Made by a program: the position numbers and the translations under genes. The notes beneath the pieces are model-generated. The model was not told the DNA's origin. It saw only the letters and a list, made by a program, of their open reading frames with translations, and made no database searches. From Duganella sp. OV510 (GTDB lineage: Bacteria; Pseudomonadota; Gammaproteobacteria; Burkholderiales; Burkholderiaceae_D), in assembly GCF_900100205.1 (NCBI RefSeq), contig NZ_FNEQ01000001.1, positions 992,001 through 1,056,000 of the forward strand: a stretch of 64,000 bases of DNA, read 5' to 3'. Below are positions 27,109-36,349 of this stretch, in pieces (within the stretch, counting starts at the first letter, position 1; each line of letters opens with the position of its first letter).

Positions 27109-28302
27109 ATGAAAATCGAAAATCCCAATCCGATCCAGTGGCAGTTCGCCGAACGCGCCGAACAGCTGCAGGCTTCCTTCATCCGCGAGATCCTGAAGAT
27201 CACGCAGCAGCCAGAGATCATCTCCTTCGCCGGCGGCCTGCCATCGCCGCTGACCTTCCCGGTCGACGAAATGAAGCTGGCCTACGACAAGGTCCTGACC
27301 AACAACGGCAAGGTCGCGCTGCAATACGGCCCGACCGATGGCTATACCCCGCTGCGCCAGTGGATCGCCGATTCGCTGTCGACCGGCGGCGCCAAAATCG
27401 TGCCGGAACAAGTGCTGATGGTCTCCGGCTCGCAGCAGGCGCTGGACCTGTTGGGCAAGGTGCTGATCGACGAAGGCAGCCGCGTGCTGGTTGAAACCCC
27501 CTCCTACCTGGGAGCGCTGCAGGCATTCTCGGTCTACCTGCCGGAATTCAAATCGGTGGCTACCGACGAACATGGCCTGGTGCCGTCGTCGATCGACAAG
27601 GTCGCGCAAGGCGCGCGCCTGCTGTACTCGCTGCCCAACTTCCAGAACCCGACCGGCCGTTCGCTGTCGATCGAGCGTCGCCAGGAGCTGGTGGAAACCT
27701 GCGCCCGCCTTGGCCTGCCGCTGATCGAGGACGATCCTTACGGCTCGCTGAGCTACAAGGGCGAGCCGCTGCCAAAGATGGTGGCGATGAACCCGGACGG
27801 CGTGATCTACATGGGCTCCTTCTCCAAGGTGCTGACCCCTGGCATCCGCCTCGGCTACGTGGTCGCCCCGCTGCCGCTGGCGCGCCGCCTGGAACTGGCC
27901 AAGCAGGCGGCCGACCTGCACACGTCGCAGCTGACCCAGATGGTGGTGCACGAAGTGATCAAGGACGGCTTCCTCGACCAGCACATCCCGAAAATCCGCG
28001 CGCTGTACGGCGACCAGTGCCAGGTAATGCTGGACGCGATGGCCCAGCACTTCCCGGCCGGCGTCGAATGGACCAAGCCGGAAGGCGGCATGTTCATCTG
28101 GGTCACGCTGCCGCAGCACATCAACGCCATGCAGCTGCTGGATGAAGCGATCGCCCAGAAAGTGGCGTTCGTCCCTGGTTCGCCGTTCTACGCCAACGAG
28201 CCGGCTACCAACACGCTGCGTCTGTCCTTCGTCACCGTGCCGCCGGAACGCATCCGCCACGGCATCGAGATCCTGGGCAAGCTGATTGCCGCAAAAATCT
28301 AA
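27109..28302 (+). CDS. PLP-dependent aminotransferase (fold type I, LysN/2-aminoadipate-like)
   Basis: From the ATG at 27109 (MKIENPNPIQWQFAERAEQL) the protein has 397 residues. Motifs are IISFAGGLPSPLTFPVDEMK, ALQYGPTDGYTPLRQWIADS, the cofactor Asn in YSLPNFQNPTGRSLS, EDDPYGSLSY, and the Schiff-base lysine in YMGSFSKVLTPGIRLGYV. The opening and the LRLSFVTVPPERI ending match the branch containing 2-aminoadipate and broad-specificity aromatic/branched transaminases. The exact substrate cannot be fixed. A strong hairpin follows the stop. No regulator-type HTH is attached. Confidence 0.9.
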   Translation: MKIENPNPIQWQFAERAEQLQASFIREILKITQQPEIISFAGGLPSPLTFPVDEMKLAYDKVLTNNGKVALQYGPTDGYTPLRQWIADSLSTGGAKIVPEQVLMVSGSQQALDLLGKVLIDEGSRVLVETPSYLGALQAFSVYLPEFKSVATDEHGLVPSSIDKVAQGARLLYSLPNFQNPTGRSLSIERRQELVETCARLGLPLIEDDPYGSLSYKGEPLPKMVAMNPDGVIYMGSFSKVLTPGIRLGYVVAPLPLARRLELAKQAADLHTSQLTQMVVHEVIKDGFLDQHIPKIRALYGDQCQVMLDAMAQHFPAGVEWTKPEGGMFIWVTLPQHINAMQLLDEAIAQKVAFVPGSPFYANEPATNTLRLSFVTVPPERIRHGIEILGKLIAAKI

Positions 28303-28661
28303 GTAACACCCTCAGCGGGCGGCACTCGCCGCCCGCAAAAATACAACACCATCGCCCGCGACTTTATCACCAATAGTCACTAAAAACGGCAATTCCCATA
28401 ACTTCCAGCCAACATTACTTACACAATCTGGCGCTAGCGTGGCTGCGGCCTGATGCATCGAGGACAACACGCGTAGCCCACCGGATTTTTTTCACCCGAG
28501 CTCGACAGCAAAGCGGTATGATTTAGACGGATAGTCACTTTCATATCAGGCCAGCCTTTGTTGAAACACGCACCGATCACCTCTGTTTTGACCCGCCGTT
28601 GCCGACCCGCGCAACCGCTCAAACACGCCAATGCAACCCACCAGGTTAAAGGCGATCTCCA
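28303..28661. other. Intergenic region after the aminotransferase, upstream of the diguanylate cyclase gene
   Basis: 359 bases with no credible gene. At 28315-28336 an eight-base stem GCGGGCGG/CCGCCCGC with a six-base loop follows the aminotransferase stop; the next bases are A, so the T-tract is on the opposite strand and terminator function is uncertain. The remainder must hold the promoter of the REC-PAS-GGDEF gene; no clear -35/-10 pair stands out. Confidence 0.5.
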
Positions 28662-30020
28662 ATGAATTCCGGAAGTCTGAGTTTTGCTACGCGGCGCGAT
28701 GCCGCGATACTGATCGTGGACGACGCGCCCGAAAATCTCGGCGCGCTGCGCAAGCTGATGGTCGAACAGGGCTACCAGACCTTCGTCGCCACCAGCGGCG
28801 AGCGCGCACTGAAAATTGCGCGCCGCGTCCACCCGGACCTGATCCTGCTCGACATCATGATGCCGGGCATGGACGGCTACGAAACCTGCCGCCAGTTGAA
28901 GAGCAACGCCGCCACCCAGCGCATTCCAGTGATCTTCATGAGCGCGCGCACCGCCACCGAGGACGTGGTGGCCGGCTTCGATCTCGGCGCGGTCGATTAC
29001 ATCAGCAAGCCGCTGCGCATGCCGGAAGTGTGCGCACGCGTGCGCACCCAGCTGCAAATCCGCAGCCGCAGCGAAACGCATGAGGAACAGGCCGAACGCC
29101 TGCGCACCATCGTCAACAACATGGCCGAGGGCCTGCTGATCATCGAGGCCGACGGCCGCATTCAGTTCACCAATCCAGCCTGCGACAAATACCTGGGTTA
29201 TCAGGCGGAGGAACTGGCCGGCCGCGACATCACCGAACTGCTGAATCCATTGGTGGCACAGGAGTACCTGGACTACTTCGCCCGCTATGCCGCCGCGCCG
29301 CAGTCGGCGCACAACCACGGCACGCGCGAGGTCATCATCCGCCACCGCAACGGCAGTTCGGTGTGCATGGACCTGACGCTGACGCCGATGTACCTGCGCC
29401 AGCCGCTGTTCATCGGCCTGCTGCACGACATTACCCACCACAAGCAGTCGGAAGACGCGCTGCAACGCGCCGCCATGGTCGATCCCTTGACCAAGATCGC
29501 CAACCGCCGCCACTTCGACAGTTTCCTGGAAAAAGAATGGCAGCGCGCCATGCGCAGCGGCCAGCCTTTGTCGCTGGTAGTGCTGGACGTTGACCACTTC
29601 AAGCTATACAACGATACGCTGGGCCATCCGGCCGGCGACGCCTGCCTGCAGCAGGTGGCGCAGGCGATCGCCTCGCACGCGCTGCGGCCGACCGACCTCG
29701 CGGCACGCTACGGCGGCGAGGAATTTGTGCTGTTGTTTGCCGAGACCGACGCCGCTGCTGCCTACCAGCTGGCCGAATCCATCCGCGCCCACATCGAATC
29801 GCTACAGATCCCGCATCCGCGCTCGACCACGTCGGCGTGGCTGACGGTCAGCATCGGCGTGGCGACCATCCACCCGCACCAGCTGGACAACACCGAGTCG
29901 CTGTTTGTCGCCGCCGACCGCGCCATGTACGTGGCAAAGGAAGGCGGCCGCAATCAGGTGCAGGCCACCAAGACCGGTGGGGCCTCGCTAGCCGCAGTCA
30001 AAGCGCTGGTGATGCGCTGA
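28662..30020 (+). CDS. Response regulator with PAS and GGDEF domains (diguanylate cyclase)
   Basis: 452 residues. The receiver domain (about 14-130) has phospho-acceptor D64 in ILLDIMMPGMDGYETC. A short linker leads to a PAS domain (about 145-265: IVNNMAEGLLIIEADGRI, NPACDKYLGYQAEELAGRD). The GGDEF domain (about 285-445) has the intact active site RYGGEEFVLLF and an I-site RPTD five residues before it, so it should synthesise c-di-GMP and be product-inhibited. No partner histidine kinase is next to it. It likely affects the motility-to-biofilm switch. Its end overlaps the convergent MFS gene by 23 bases. Confidence 0.95.
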   Translation: MNSGSLSFATRRDAAILIVDDAPENLGALRKLMVEQGYQTFVATSGERALKIARRVHPDLILLDIMMPGMDGYETCRQLKSNAATQRIPVIFMSARTATEDVVAGFDLGAVDYISKPLRMPEVCARVRTQLQIRSRSETHEEQAERLRTIVNNMAEGLLIIEADGRIQFTNPACDKYLGYQAEELAGRDITELLNPLVAQEYLDYFARYAAAPQSAHNHGTREVIIRHRNGSSVCMDLTLTPMYLRQPLFIGLLHDITHHKQSEDALQRAAMVDPLTKIANRRHFDSFLEKEWQRAMRSGQPLSLVVLDVDHFKLYNDTLGHPAGDACLQQVAQAIASHALRPTDLAARYGGEEFVLLFAETDAAAAYQLAESIRAHIESLQIPHPRSTTSAWLTVSIGVATIHPHQLDNTESLFVAADRAMYVAKEGGRNQVQATKTGGASLAAVKALVMR

Positions 30021-31125
30021 CGCGTGGCGTGCCGCGCAGGGCTTTCAGCCCAAGCGGCACGCTGCCCGCCAGCGCCAGCAGCGCGAACACCGTCACGCCG
30101 ACACCGCCGGCGTCCTGGAATAACGCTCCCGCCCCCACCGTGCCTAGCGCCACGGCGGCAAACGTCACCACCACGGAGCGCGACAGCAGCGTGCCGTCGC
30201 GGTCTTGCGCCGAGATGAAGCTGTTCAGCACCGCCATGATGGTGTAGAAGGCCGCATTCAGCATCAACTGGCCGATGAAGTACAGCACCGCGCCGTGTGC
30301 CAGGAAGAAGCAGGCGACGGAGCCGAACATCACGGCCAGCGCCGCCATCACTGTCAGTCCGCGTCGCGCCGCCAGCACCGGTATCGCCGGCACCAGCGCA
30401 CCAAAGAATCCCAGCAGCGACGACACCGACAGCAGCACGCCGATCTGCGGCAGCGTCAGGCCGATACGCTCTCCCTGCAACGCCGACACCGCCCACACGC
30501 CGGCCTGCACGCTGTACACGCCAACAAACACGCCCCACGCCAGCCAGATGCCGGCCATGCCGCCCTGCCGTCCCATGTGCACGCCGGGCAGCCGCTGCGG
30601 CGCCAGCGACGGCACGCGCACCGCCACCACGCCCAGCACCGCCGCCATCAGCGCCAGTCCCTGCCACACGGCCGCGCCGCTGGCGGCATCCGGGAACAAG
30701 GTCAGCACCGTGAACACGCCGGCCACCGCCAGCCCGGACACCAGCAGCACCAGTCCCCACAGGCGTTCCGCATCCGGATGGCAAGCCAGGCAGATGCCGA
30801 CCATGACGATCATCTGCGCCTCGCACAAGCCGGCAACCAGGCGCAGCCCGCTGAACACCGGCACCGGCAGCAGCAGCGCGGAAGCGGCCTGGCAGGCCGC
30901 CAGCAGCACCACTGCGGCCGCCGTCAGTGGTACCGGCAGGCGTCGCGCCAATGGCGGCAGCACGATGCAGCCGATCAGCATGCCGATCATCTCGACGCCA
31001 ACCAGCATGGTCGCCTGGCCTTCGTCCAGGTGCAGCCGCGCCATCGCATTCGTCACCAGCAGCGGCATCATGGTGGTGCCGCCTATGCCCAGCGCCCAGG
31101 CGCAGGAAAGGATGAAAGTCCGCAT
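29998..31125 (-). CDS. MFS transporter
   Basis: 375 residues with about twelve membrane helices, beginning MRTFILSCAWALGIGGTTMM and including LPPLARRLPVPLTAAAVVLL, LRLVAGLCEAQMIVMVGICL and GVLLSVSSLLGFFGALVPAI. It is shorter than typical MFS proteins (400-450), yet both six-helix halves are present. It resembles YbfB/YjiJ-like or sugar-efflux-like single-gene MFS carriers; the substrate is unknown. It lies back to back with the AraC regulator gene at 31.3 kb, which may control it. The 3' end overlaps the diguanylate cyclase gene. Confidence 0.88.
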   Translation of the reverse strand: MRTFILSCAWALGIGGTTMMPLLVTNAMARLHLDEGQATMLVGVEMIGMLIGCIVLPPLARRLPVPLTAAAVVLLAACQAASALLLPVPVFSGLRLVAGLCEAQMIVMVGICLACHPDAERLWGLVLLVSGLAVAGVFTVLTLFPDAASGAAVWQGLALMAAVLGVVAVRVPSLAPQRLPGVHMGRQGGMAGIWLAWGVFVGVYSVQAGVWAVSALQGERIGLTLPQIGVLLSVSSLLGFFGALVPAIPVLAARRGLTVMAALAVMFGSVACFFLAHGAVLYFIGQLMLNAAFYTIMAVLNSFISAQDRDGTLLSRSVVVTFAAVALGTVGAGALFQDAGGVGVTVFALLALAGSVPLGLKALRGTPRVSASPAL

Positions 31126-31286
31126 GGTCTATCCCGTGTTGAATTTTTACCCAGCTTACGACGGCGGCGTAGTGCAATAGGTCTAAAATGGCCAAACACG
31201 GCACCAAAACGGCCATTTAGCCACAACGTGATCCAGCCGCCACAAACCGTACTATGCTAGCCGCACAATCTACAGGAGAAGCGCCC

Positions 31287-32375
31287 ATGCCGGTCAAGCC
31301 GCATCATCCCGACGCCGAAGCCGCAGCCGATGTGCCGCCGCATGTGATACGCCAGGTGCTGCAACTGGTGGCCAGCCGTGGCCACTCGCCTGAGCGGCTG
31401 TGCAAGGGGCTGGGCTTCACGCCGGAGAATCTGTGCGACGCCAACTTCCGCGTCTCCTACCGCCAAACCAGCCTGTTGATACGGCGTGCGATGCAGCGCT
31501 GGGGCGATCCGGCGATCGGCATCGCCACCGGCGCACGCCAGACGGTCGTGTGTTTCGGCCTGCCGGGCCTCGGCATGCTGACCTGCGCCACGCTGGGCGA
31601 GGCGTTCCAGTATCTGATCAAGTACCAGCGCGCCGCCGGCGCACTGACGGTCAATGAAATCGGCATCCTCGACGAACACCACTTCGTCACCGAGGTGGCG
31701 ACGCGCTTTCACGATCCCGAGTTGGAGCCCTTCTTCATCGAAGAGATTTTTGTCAGCGGCGTGGAAGTATCGCGCGCGATGGTCGGTTCGCACTTCCGCC
31801 CGGCGCGGCTGGAGCTGCGCTATCCTCGACCTGCGTATGCTGCCGCCTACAGCGAATACTTCCGTTGCCCGGTGGTGTTCAACGCGCCGCTGAATCGCCT
31901 GATCTGCGACATGGCCTGGTATCACTGTCCGCTGCCGACGCATGACCGCTATATGCAAGGCAGCCTGCAGGCGCAAATCGACCAGTTGCTGGAGACGGAA
32001 ACGCCGCGCAACGATCTGGTCGAATCCATCATGAACGAGTTGCGCGGCTCTGTGGACGAGGTGCCGGGCCTGGCGAAAGTCGGTGCGACGCTCAATCTCA
32101 GCGAGCGCACGCTGCGCCGCCGGCTGGCCGAGCTGGATACCTCCTATCAGCGGCTGGTGGACCAGGTGCGTTACGAGGCGGCGCTCGACCTGCTGAAGCG
32201 CAGCGAAATGCCGCTGGTCGATATCGCCATGGCCACCGGCTTCACCGATGCGCGCAACTTCCGCCGCGCCTTCAAGCGCTGGTCCGGCATGCTGCCCAAC
32301 CAGATCCGCCAGGGCGCGCCCGCTCCACGGCTGATTCCCGTGGAGCGGGCCGGCGCCGCGCAAGCAACCGCCTAG
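31287..32375 (+). CDS. AraC-family transcriptional regulator (arabinose-binding-like sensor domain, PF12625 type)
   Basis: 362 residues from the ATG at 31287, which has an AGGAGAA site; an upstream start is unlikely. The N-terminal about 230 residues are the sensor domain of the OruR/ArgR-like group (VIRQVLQLVASRGHSPERLC, FRVSYRQTSLLIRRAMQRWG). The C-terminal AraC DNA-binding domain has two helix-turn-helices (LNLSERTLRRRLAELDTSYQ and MPLVDIAMATGFTDARNFRR). It flanks the SDR-ALDH-monooxygenase operon and overlaps the SDR gene's end by four bases, so it is the likely activator of that cluster, the divergent MFS gene, or both. Confidence 0.93.
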   Translation: MPVKPHHPDAEAAADVPPHVIRQVLQLVASRGHSPERLCKGLGFTPENLCDANFRVSYRQTSLLIRRAMQRWGDPAIGIATGARQTVVCFGLPGLGMLTCATLGEAFQYLIKYQRAAGALTVNEIGILDEHHFVTEVATRFHDPELEPFFIEEIFVSGVEVSRAMVGSHFRPARLELRYPRPAYAAAYSEYFRCPVVFNAPLNRLICDMAWYHCPLPTHDRYMQGSLQAQIDQLLETETPRNDLVESIMNELRGSVDEVPGLAKVGATLNLSERTLRRRLAELDTSYQRLVDQVRYEAALDLLKRSEMPLVDIAMATGFTDARNFRRAFKRWSGMLPNQIRQGAPAPRLIPVERAGAAQATA

Positions 32376-33235
32376 GACAGCTCCCACTGGCCATCGCGTA
32401 CCTGCACCAGCCCGCGCCGCCGCAGCGACTCCAGGTAGCGTGCATGGCCGCGCAAGCCCTTCTTGCGGAACAGCGGGATCAGCCTGGGCAGCAGGTTCGG
32501 CGCCAGCATCGCCAGCCGCACCGTCCAGGATTCGCTGATGCGCGGATAGCGCTCCAGGCAGGGGTGATCCAGCATGCGCAGCACCTGCTTCGCCACATCC
32601 TCCGGCTGCTGCGGCGGGTCCATGAACTGCAGCGTGTTGCCGCCCTCAATCGCTTCGCGCATCAGCATCGGCGTCTCGGTGGCGGATGGCATCACGCTGC
32701 CGATCTTCACGCCGTGCCGTTCGGCGTCCATGCCCAGGCACAGCATGGCGCCGCGCAGGCCGAACTTGGTGGCCGAGTAGATGCCGGTTTCCGGCAGCGG
32801 AAAAATGCCGCCCAGCGAAACCGTATTGATGACGCGTCCATCGCCAGCCCGCTGCAAGGCCGGGAAGGCCAGCCGTGTCAGCACAATCGGTGACAGCAGG
32901 TTGATATTCAGCTCGCCGAGGATATTCTCGACCGAGCGCTCCTCGAAATGGCCGGTGCCGGTGATGGCCGCATTGTTGACCAGGATGTCCAGCCGCCCGA
33001 AGCGCTGCTGCACAAAGGCCAGCAACTCCGGCAGCTTGCTGAAGTCGCGCAAATCGATTTCCACGCCGGTGGCTGCCGGTCCCAGTTCAGCGACGGCGAC
33101 ATCCAGCGACGCCTGGTTGTAATCCGCCAGCACGCACTGGATGCCACGCGCGATAAAGCCACGGCAGATGGCGCGGCCGATGCCGCCGGCGCCGCCGGTA
33201 ATCAGGGCCACACGCCCCGTTGCAGTTGTCGTCAT
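32372..33235 (-). CDS. Short-chain dehydrogenase/reductase
   Basis: A 287-residue classical SDR. The nucleotide-binding motif is T13-G20 (TGGAGGIG), the NNAA motif is at residues 87-90, and the catalytic set is S140 and Y153-x3-K157 (IYSATKFGLRG). The basic C-terminal extension (PRLIPLFRKKGLRGHARYLE) is typical of SDRs acting on lipid-like substrates. It is the last gene of an operon (monooxygenase, aldehyde dehydrogenase, SDR), overlapping the dehydrogenase stop in an ATGA arrangement. It could oxidise a long-chain alcohol or reduce a ketone. Confidence 0.92.
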   Translation of the reverse strand: MTTTATGRVALITGGAGGIGRAICRGFIARGIQCVLADYNQASLDVAVAELGPAATGVEIDLRDFSKLPELLAFVQQRFGRLDILVNNAAITGTGHFEERSVENILGELNINLLSPIVLTRLAFPALQRAGDGRVINTVSLGGIFPLPETGIYSATKFGLRGAMLCLGMDAERHGVKIGSVMPSATETPMLMREAIEGGNTLQFMDPPQQPEDVAKQVLRMLDHPCLERYPRISESWTVRLAMLAPNLLPRLIPLFRKKGLRGHARYLESLRRRGLVQVRDGQWELS

Positions 33236-34740
33236 GCGCCGCCCCTCCCCAGTTGCATCCAGATGGTCTTGGTTTCCATGTACTGGTCATGCGCCAGCAG
33301 CGACTTCTCGCGGCCGCCAAAGCCGGACTCCTTGTAGCCGCCGAACGGCACGCCGGTATCGCCTTCCGAGAAGCAGTTGACCGACACCGTGCCGGCGCGG
33401 ATCTGCTTCGCCACGCTGTGCGCCGCGTCCAGGCTGCTGGTGTAGACGGACGATGCCAGGCCATAGCTGGTGTCGTTGGCAATCGCCACGCCTTCGGCCA
33501 GGCTGTCAAACGTCAGCACTGACAGCACAGGGCCGAAGATCTCTTCGCGTGCAATCGTCATCGACGGCTGCACCCGGTCAAAGATGGTCGGCTCGACAAA
33601 GCTGCCGCCGCTGTCCTGCCGCACCTGCTGGCCACCATAGACCAGTTGCGCGCCCTGCTCCTTGCCACCAGCGATATAGCCCAGCACCCGCCGCATATGC
33701 TGCGGTTCGATCATCGCGCCGATGCGCGTGGCCGGATCGAGCGGATCGCCGACGCACCATTCGTCAAACGCCCGCTTCACCTGTTCCAGCAGTTCGTCCT
33801 TGCGCGAGCGATGCACGATCAGCCGCGAGCCGGCGCTGCAATTCTCGCCCTGGCAGAACAGCGCACCCAGCGCCACCTGTTGCGCCACGCCAGCCAGGTC
33901 GTACGCATCGGCCAGCACCAGCGCCGGGCTCTTGCCGCCACACTCCAGCACCACCCGCTTCATATTCGACTCGGCCGAATACTTGAGGAACAGCCGTCCC
34001 ACCTCGCCAGAGCCGGTAAAGCTGACACAGTCGATATCGCCATGCCGGCCAATTGCCTGCCCCACTGTCTCGCCATGGCCCGGCACAATATTCAGCACGC
34101 CATCCGGCACACCCGCCTCCAGCGCCAGCCGGCCCAGCACCAGCGCCGTCAGTGTGGTTTGCTCGGCCGGCTTGATGACGATGGAATTGCCACTGGCGAG
34201 CGCCGGACCGATCTTCCAGCCAGCCAGGTAGATCGGAAAATTCCATGGCAGGACCGCGCCGACCACGCCGACCGGTTCGCGCACGATCATTGCCACGATA
34301 TCCGGCGCGGTAGGCGCTACCTGGTCGTACAGCTTGTCGGCGGCTTCCGCGTGCCAGCGCAGGCTTTCGATCATGTCAGGCAGGTCGGCCGACAGCGCAT
34401 CACGTATCGGCTTGCCGGAATCCAGGCTCTCCATGATCGCCAGTGTCTCAAGCTTGGCTTCCACCAGGTCGGCGAAACGCAACAAGACTTTCTTGCGGTG
34501 CTTGGGTGTGGCGCGCGACCAGTCGCCACGCTCGAACACGCGGCGCGCGGCACTGACTGCGTCATCCACTTCCAGCGCACCGCAGCGCGCGATGCCGGCC
34601 AGCCGGCGGCCGGTGGCGGGATTGATGGTGTCGAACTCCTCGGCCGAGATAGCGTTGACGAAACGGCCGCCGATCAGCGCGCGCGTTTCAAAATCCAGGC
34701 CGGCTGCCTGCTGCTGGTAGAACGCAAAGGTCTTCTCCAT
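33232..34740 (-). CDS. NAD(P)-dependent aldehyde dehydrogenase
   Basis: 502 residues from the ATG at 34738-34740, which has a GGAGG site. All ALDH landmarks are intact: LPWNFPIYLAGWKIGPALAS, cofactor loop FTGSGEVG, general base E266 (LECGGKSPALVL), nucleophile C301 (CQGENCSAGSR) and EEIFGPVLSVLTF. It resembles the broad PuuC/gamma-glutamyl-aminobutyraldehyde group but could act on fatty aldehydes. It lies 10 bases after the monooxygenase gene and overlaps the SDR gene by four bases, so the three are one operon. It would convert the aldehyde made by an upstream step to an acid. Confidence 0.95.
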   Translation of the reverse strand: MEKTFAFYQQQAAGLDFETRALIGGRFVNAISAEEFDTINPATGRRLAGIARCGALEVDDAVSAARRVFERGDWSRATPKHRKKVLLRFADLVEAKLETLAIMESLDSGKPIRDALSADLPDMIESLRWHAEAADKLYDQVAPTAPDIVAMIVREPVGVVGAVLPWNFPIYLAGWKIGPALASGNSIVIKPAEQTTLTALVLGRLALEAGVPDGVLNIVPGHGETVGQAIGRHGDIDCVSFTGSGEVGRLFLKYSAESNMKRVVLECGGKSPALVLADAYDLAGVAQQVALGALFCQGENCSAGSRLIVHRSRKDELLEQVKRAFDEWCVGDPLDPATRIGAMIEPQHMRRVLGYIAGGKEQGAQLVYGGQQVRQDSGGSFVEPTIFDRVQPSMTIAREEIFGPVLSVLTFDSLAEGVAIANDTSYGLASSVYTSSLDAAHSVAKQIRAGTVSVNCFSEGDTGVPFGGYKESGFGGREKSLLAHDQYMETKTIWMQLGRGGA

Positions 34741-34750
34741 GCCGCCTCCG

Positions 34751-36139
34751 TCAAGCCGCCGCGCGCAGTGCGGCCGGCTGTGCAGCCGCCGTATCAACGC
34801 GCAAGCAGTCGTAGTAGTCTTCAGTCAGTTCAGGCCAGCCCATCTTGCGCCGCAGCCGCTTCAGGTAAGACTTCAGCGCGTGCGCTTCCAGATAGACTTC
34901 ATGCCGCTGCGACTGCACGAACTTGAGCCCGCCCGACAGGTCGGGATGGTCATGCGCGATCAATTCATCGAAGCGGCCGGCGCTGGCCGGGTTGTCCAGC
35001 TGATCGCGCAGGTAGGCGGCGATCATGAAAGCTTCCGTGTCAAACAGCTTGTAGGCGCTGGAATTGGTTTCAACGTAGCCGATGCCGAACAGGTTGCGGT
35101 GATCGCGGCTGAACATCGACAGATACAGCTGCGGCCTGCCGCCGCGCCACTCAAAGTATTCAGCTGCGTATTTGCAGCTCCACTTGTAGCCGGTGGCATA
35201 GATCACCAGGTCCAGCTGCTCGCGGCTGCCGTCCCTGAACACCACATCGTCGCCGTCGTAATGCGACACATCCGGCCTGACCGTGATATTCCCATGCTGA
35301 AGATTGTGCAGCAGCTGCGAGTTAAGCAGCGGATGGCTTTCAAACAGCTTGTGGTCCGGCTTGGGCAAGCCGAAGCGTGTCAGGTCGCCGGTGAACATCT
35401 TCAGCAACAGGCTCATGACCGGACGCGCCACCCAGATCGGCAGCGGCGGGCCGCTCTCGCCCACCTGGTCGGCGGGAATGCCAAACAAATGCTTGGGAAT
35501 GAAGTGATAGCCGCGCCGCATGCTGATGAAGGCGTGCCGCGCGCGGCTGGCAGCATCGCAGGCAATATCCGCGCCGGAGTTGCCGGCGCCGACAATCATC
35601 ACCCGCTTGCCAGCAAATTCATCGCTGCTCTTGTAGGTGACAGAGTGGCGTATCTCGCCGTTGAACTGGCCTTTCACCTCGGGCATATTCGGGTCCCAAT
35701 TACAGCCGGTGGCGCAAATCACCGCCAGATAGCGGCGGCGCGTGCCGTCACCCAGCGTCACCACCCACTTGCCGCTGTCTTCTTTCTGTACATGCTGCAC
35801 CGGCGTATTGAAGCGGATCGCCGCACGCAGGCCGAATACATCCGCATAGCTGCGCACATAGCCGAGTATCTGCTGGTTGGTCGGATAGTCCGGATACGAC
35901 TTCGGCATCGGGAAGCCGATAAAGCCAGACAGATCGCGCGATGAAATGAAGTGCGCGGATTCGTAAATCGGACTGCCGGGATTCTGCATGTCCCAGATGC
36001 CGCCGACATCCGCATGGCGCTCGAACTGCTCGTATGCCAGGTTCATCGCCTTCAGCGCGCGCGCTGCCGACAAGCCGCCCGGCCCCGCGCCCACCACACA
36101 CACCGCGTTGCCGCAGTCGGTAATCTCGTTTGCGATCAT
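34751..36139 (-). CDS. Flavin-containing monooxygenase (class B, FMO type)
   Basis: 462 residues from the ATG at 36137-36139, with a GGGGGGA site. The FAD-binding GAGPGG is at residues 17-22, the FMO fingerprint F159-x-G-x3-H-x3-Y169 (FNGEIRHSVTY) is clear, and the NADPH-binding GAGNSG is at residues 184-189. The ATG motif (ICATGCNWDP) follows the first Rossmann half. The fingerprint ends in Tyr, so it belongs to FMOs rather than to type I Baeyer-Villiger enzymes. It is the first gene of the monooxygenase-ALDH-SDR operon and is divergent from the TonB receptor gene. Confidence 0.93.
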   Translation of the reverse strand: MIANEITDCGNAVCVVGAGPGGLSAARALKAMNLAYEQFERHADVGGIWDMQNPGSPIYESAHFISSRDLSGFIGFPMPKSYPDYPTNQQILGYVRSYADVFGLRAAIRFNTPVQHVQKEDSGKWVVTLGDGTRRRYLAVICATGCNWDPNMPEVKGQFNGEIRHSVTYKSSDEFAGKRVMIVGAGNSGADIACDAASRARHAFISMRRGYHFIPKHLFGIPADQVGESGPPLPIWVARPVMSLLLKMFTGDLTRFGLPKPDHKLFESHPLLNSQLLHNLQHGNITVRPDVSHYDGDDVVFRDGSREQLDLVIYATGYKWSCKYAAEYFEWRGGRPQLYLSMFSRDHRNLFGIGYVETNSSAYKLFDTEAFMIAAYLRDQLDNPASAGRFDELIAHDHPDLSGGLKFVQSQRHEVYLEAHALKSYLKRLRRKMGWPELTEDYYDCLRVDTAAAQPAALRAAA

Positions 36140-36349
36140 TGTGTTCCCCCCCATTGTTGAAAGTCCCGGCTTCATTGTGCAAACAAAGCCAGGCGGCGAC
36201 GGGGGCAAAAAGGACAAGCGGGGAGCCGAAGCGGCCACGCAACACCGACAGGGGTTGGCCGGGACGGCATCCTTGTCTGTCCGATCCGGCCCCCGGCGCG
36301 GTGAAGCACGCGTCTACATTGAAAAAAACCAAACAACCGAGGAGAGACC
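36140..36349. promoter_or_regulatory. Divergent promoter region, monooxygenase operon and TonB-dependent receptor
   Basis: 210 bases. The receptor gene has a strong GAGGAGA site before its GTG start. GACAAG at 36212-36217 and its complement CTTGTC near 36272 form a widely spaced weak inverted repeat. No convincing -35/-10 boxes were found, consistent with activator-dependent (AraC) promoters. Confidence 0.45.

Noticed and set aside
28315-28336. Hairpin after the aminotransferase as an intrinsic terminator
   Set aside because: It is followed by A, not T, in the direction of transcription, so only a weak structural call is kept.
31287-32375. A TTG/ATG start upstream of 31287 for the AraC gene
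   Set aside because: Only the ATG at 31287 has an AGGAGAA site at the correct distance.
34751-36139. Calling the monooxygenase a type I Baeyer-Villiger enzyme
   Set aside because: The fingerprint is FxGxxxHxxxY, the FMO form, not the Baeyer-Villiger form that ends in Trp with an extra Pro/Asp.
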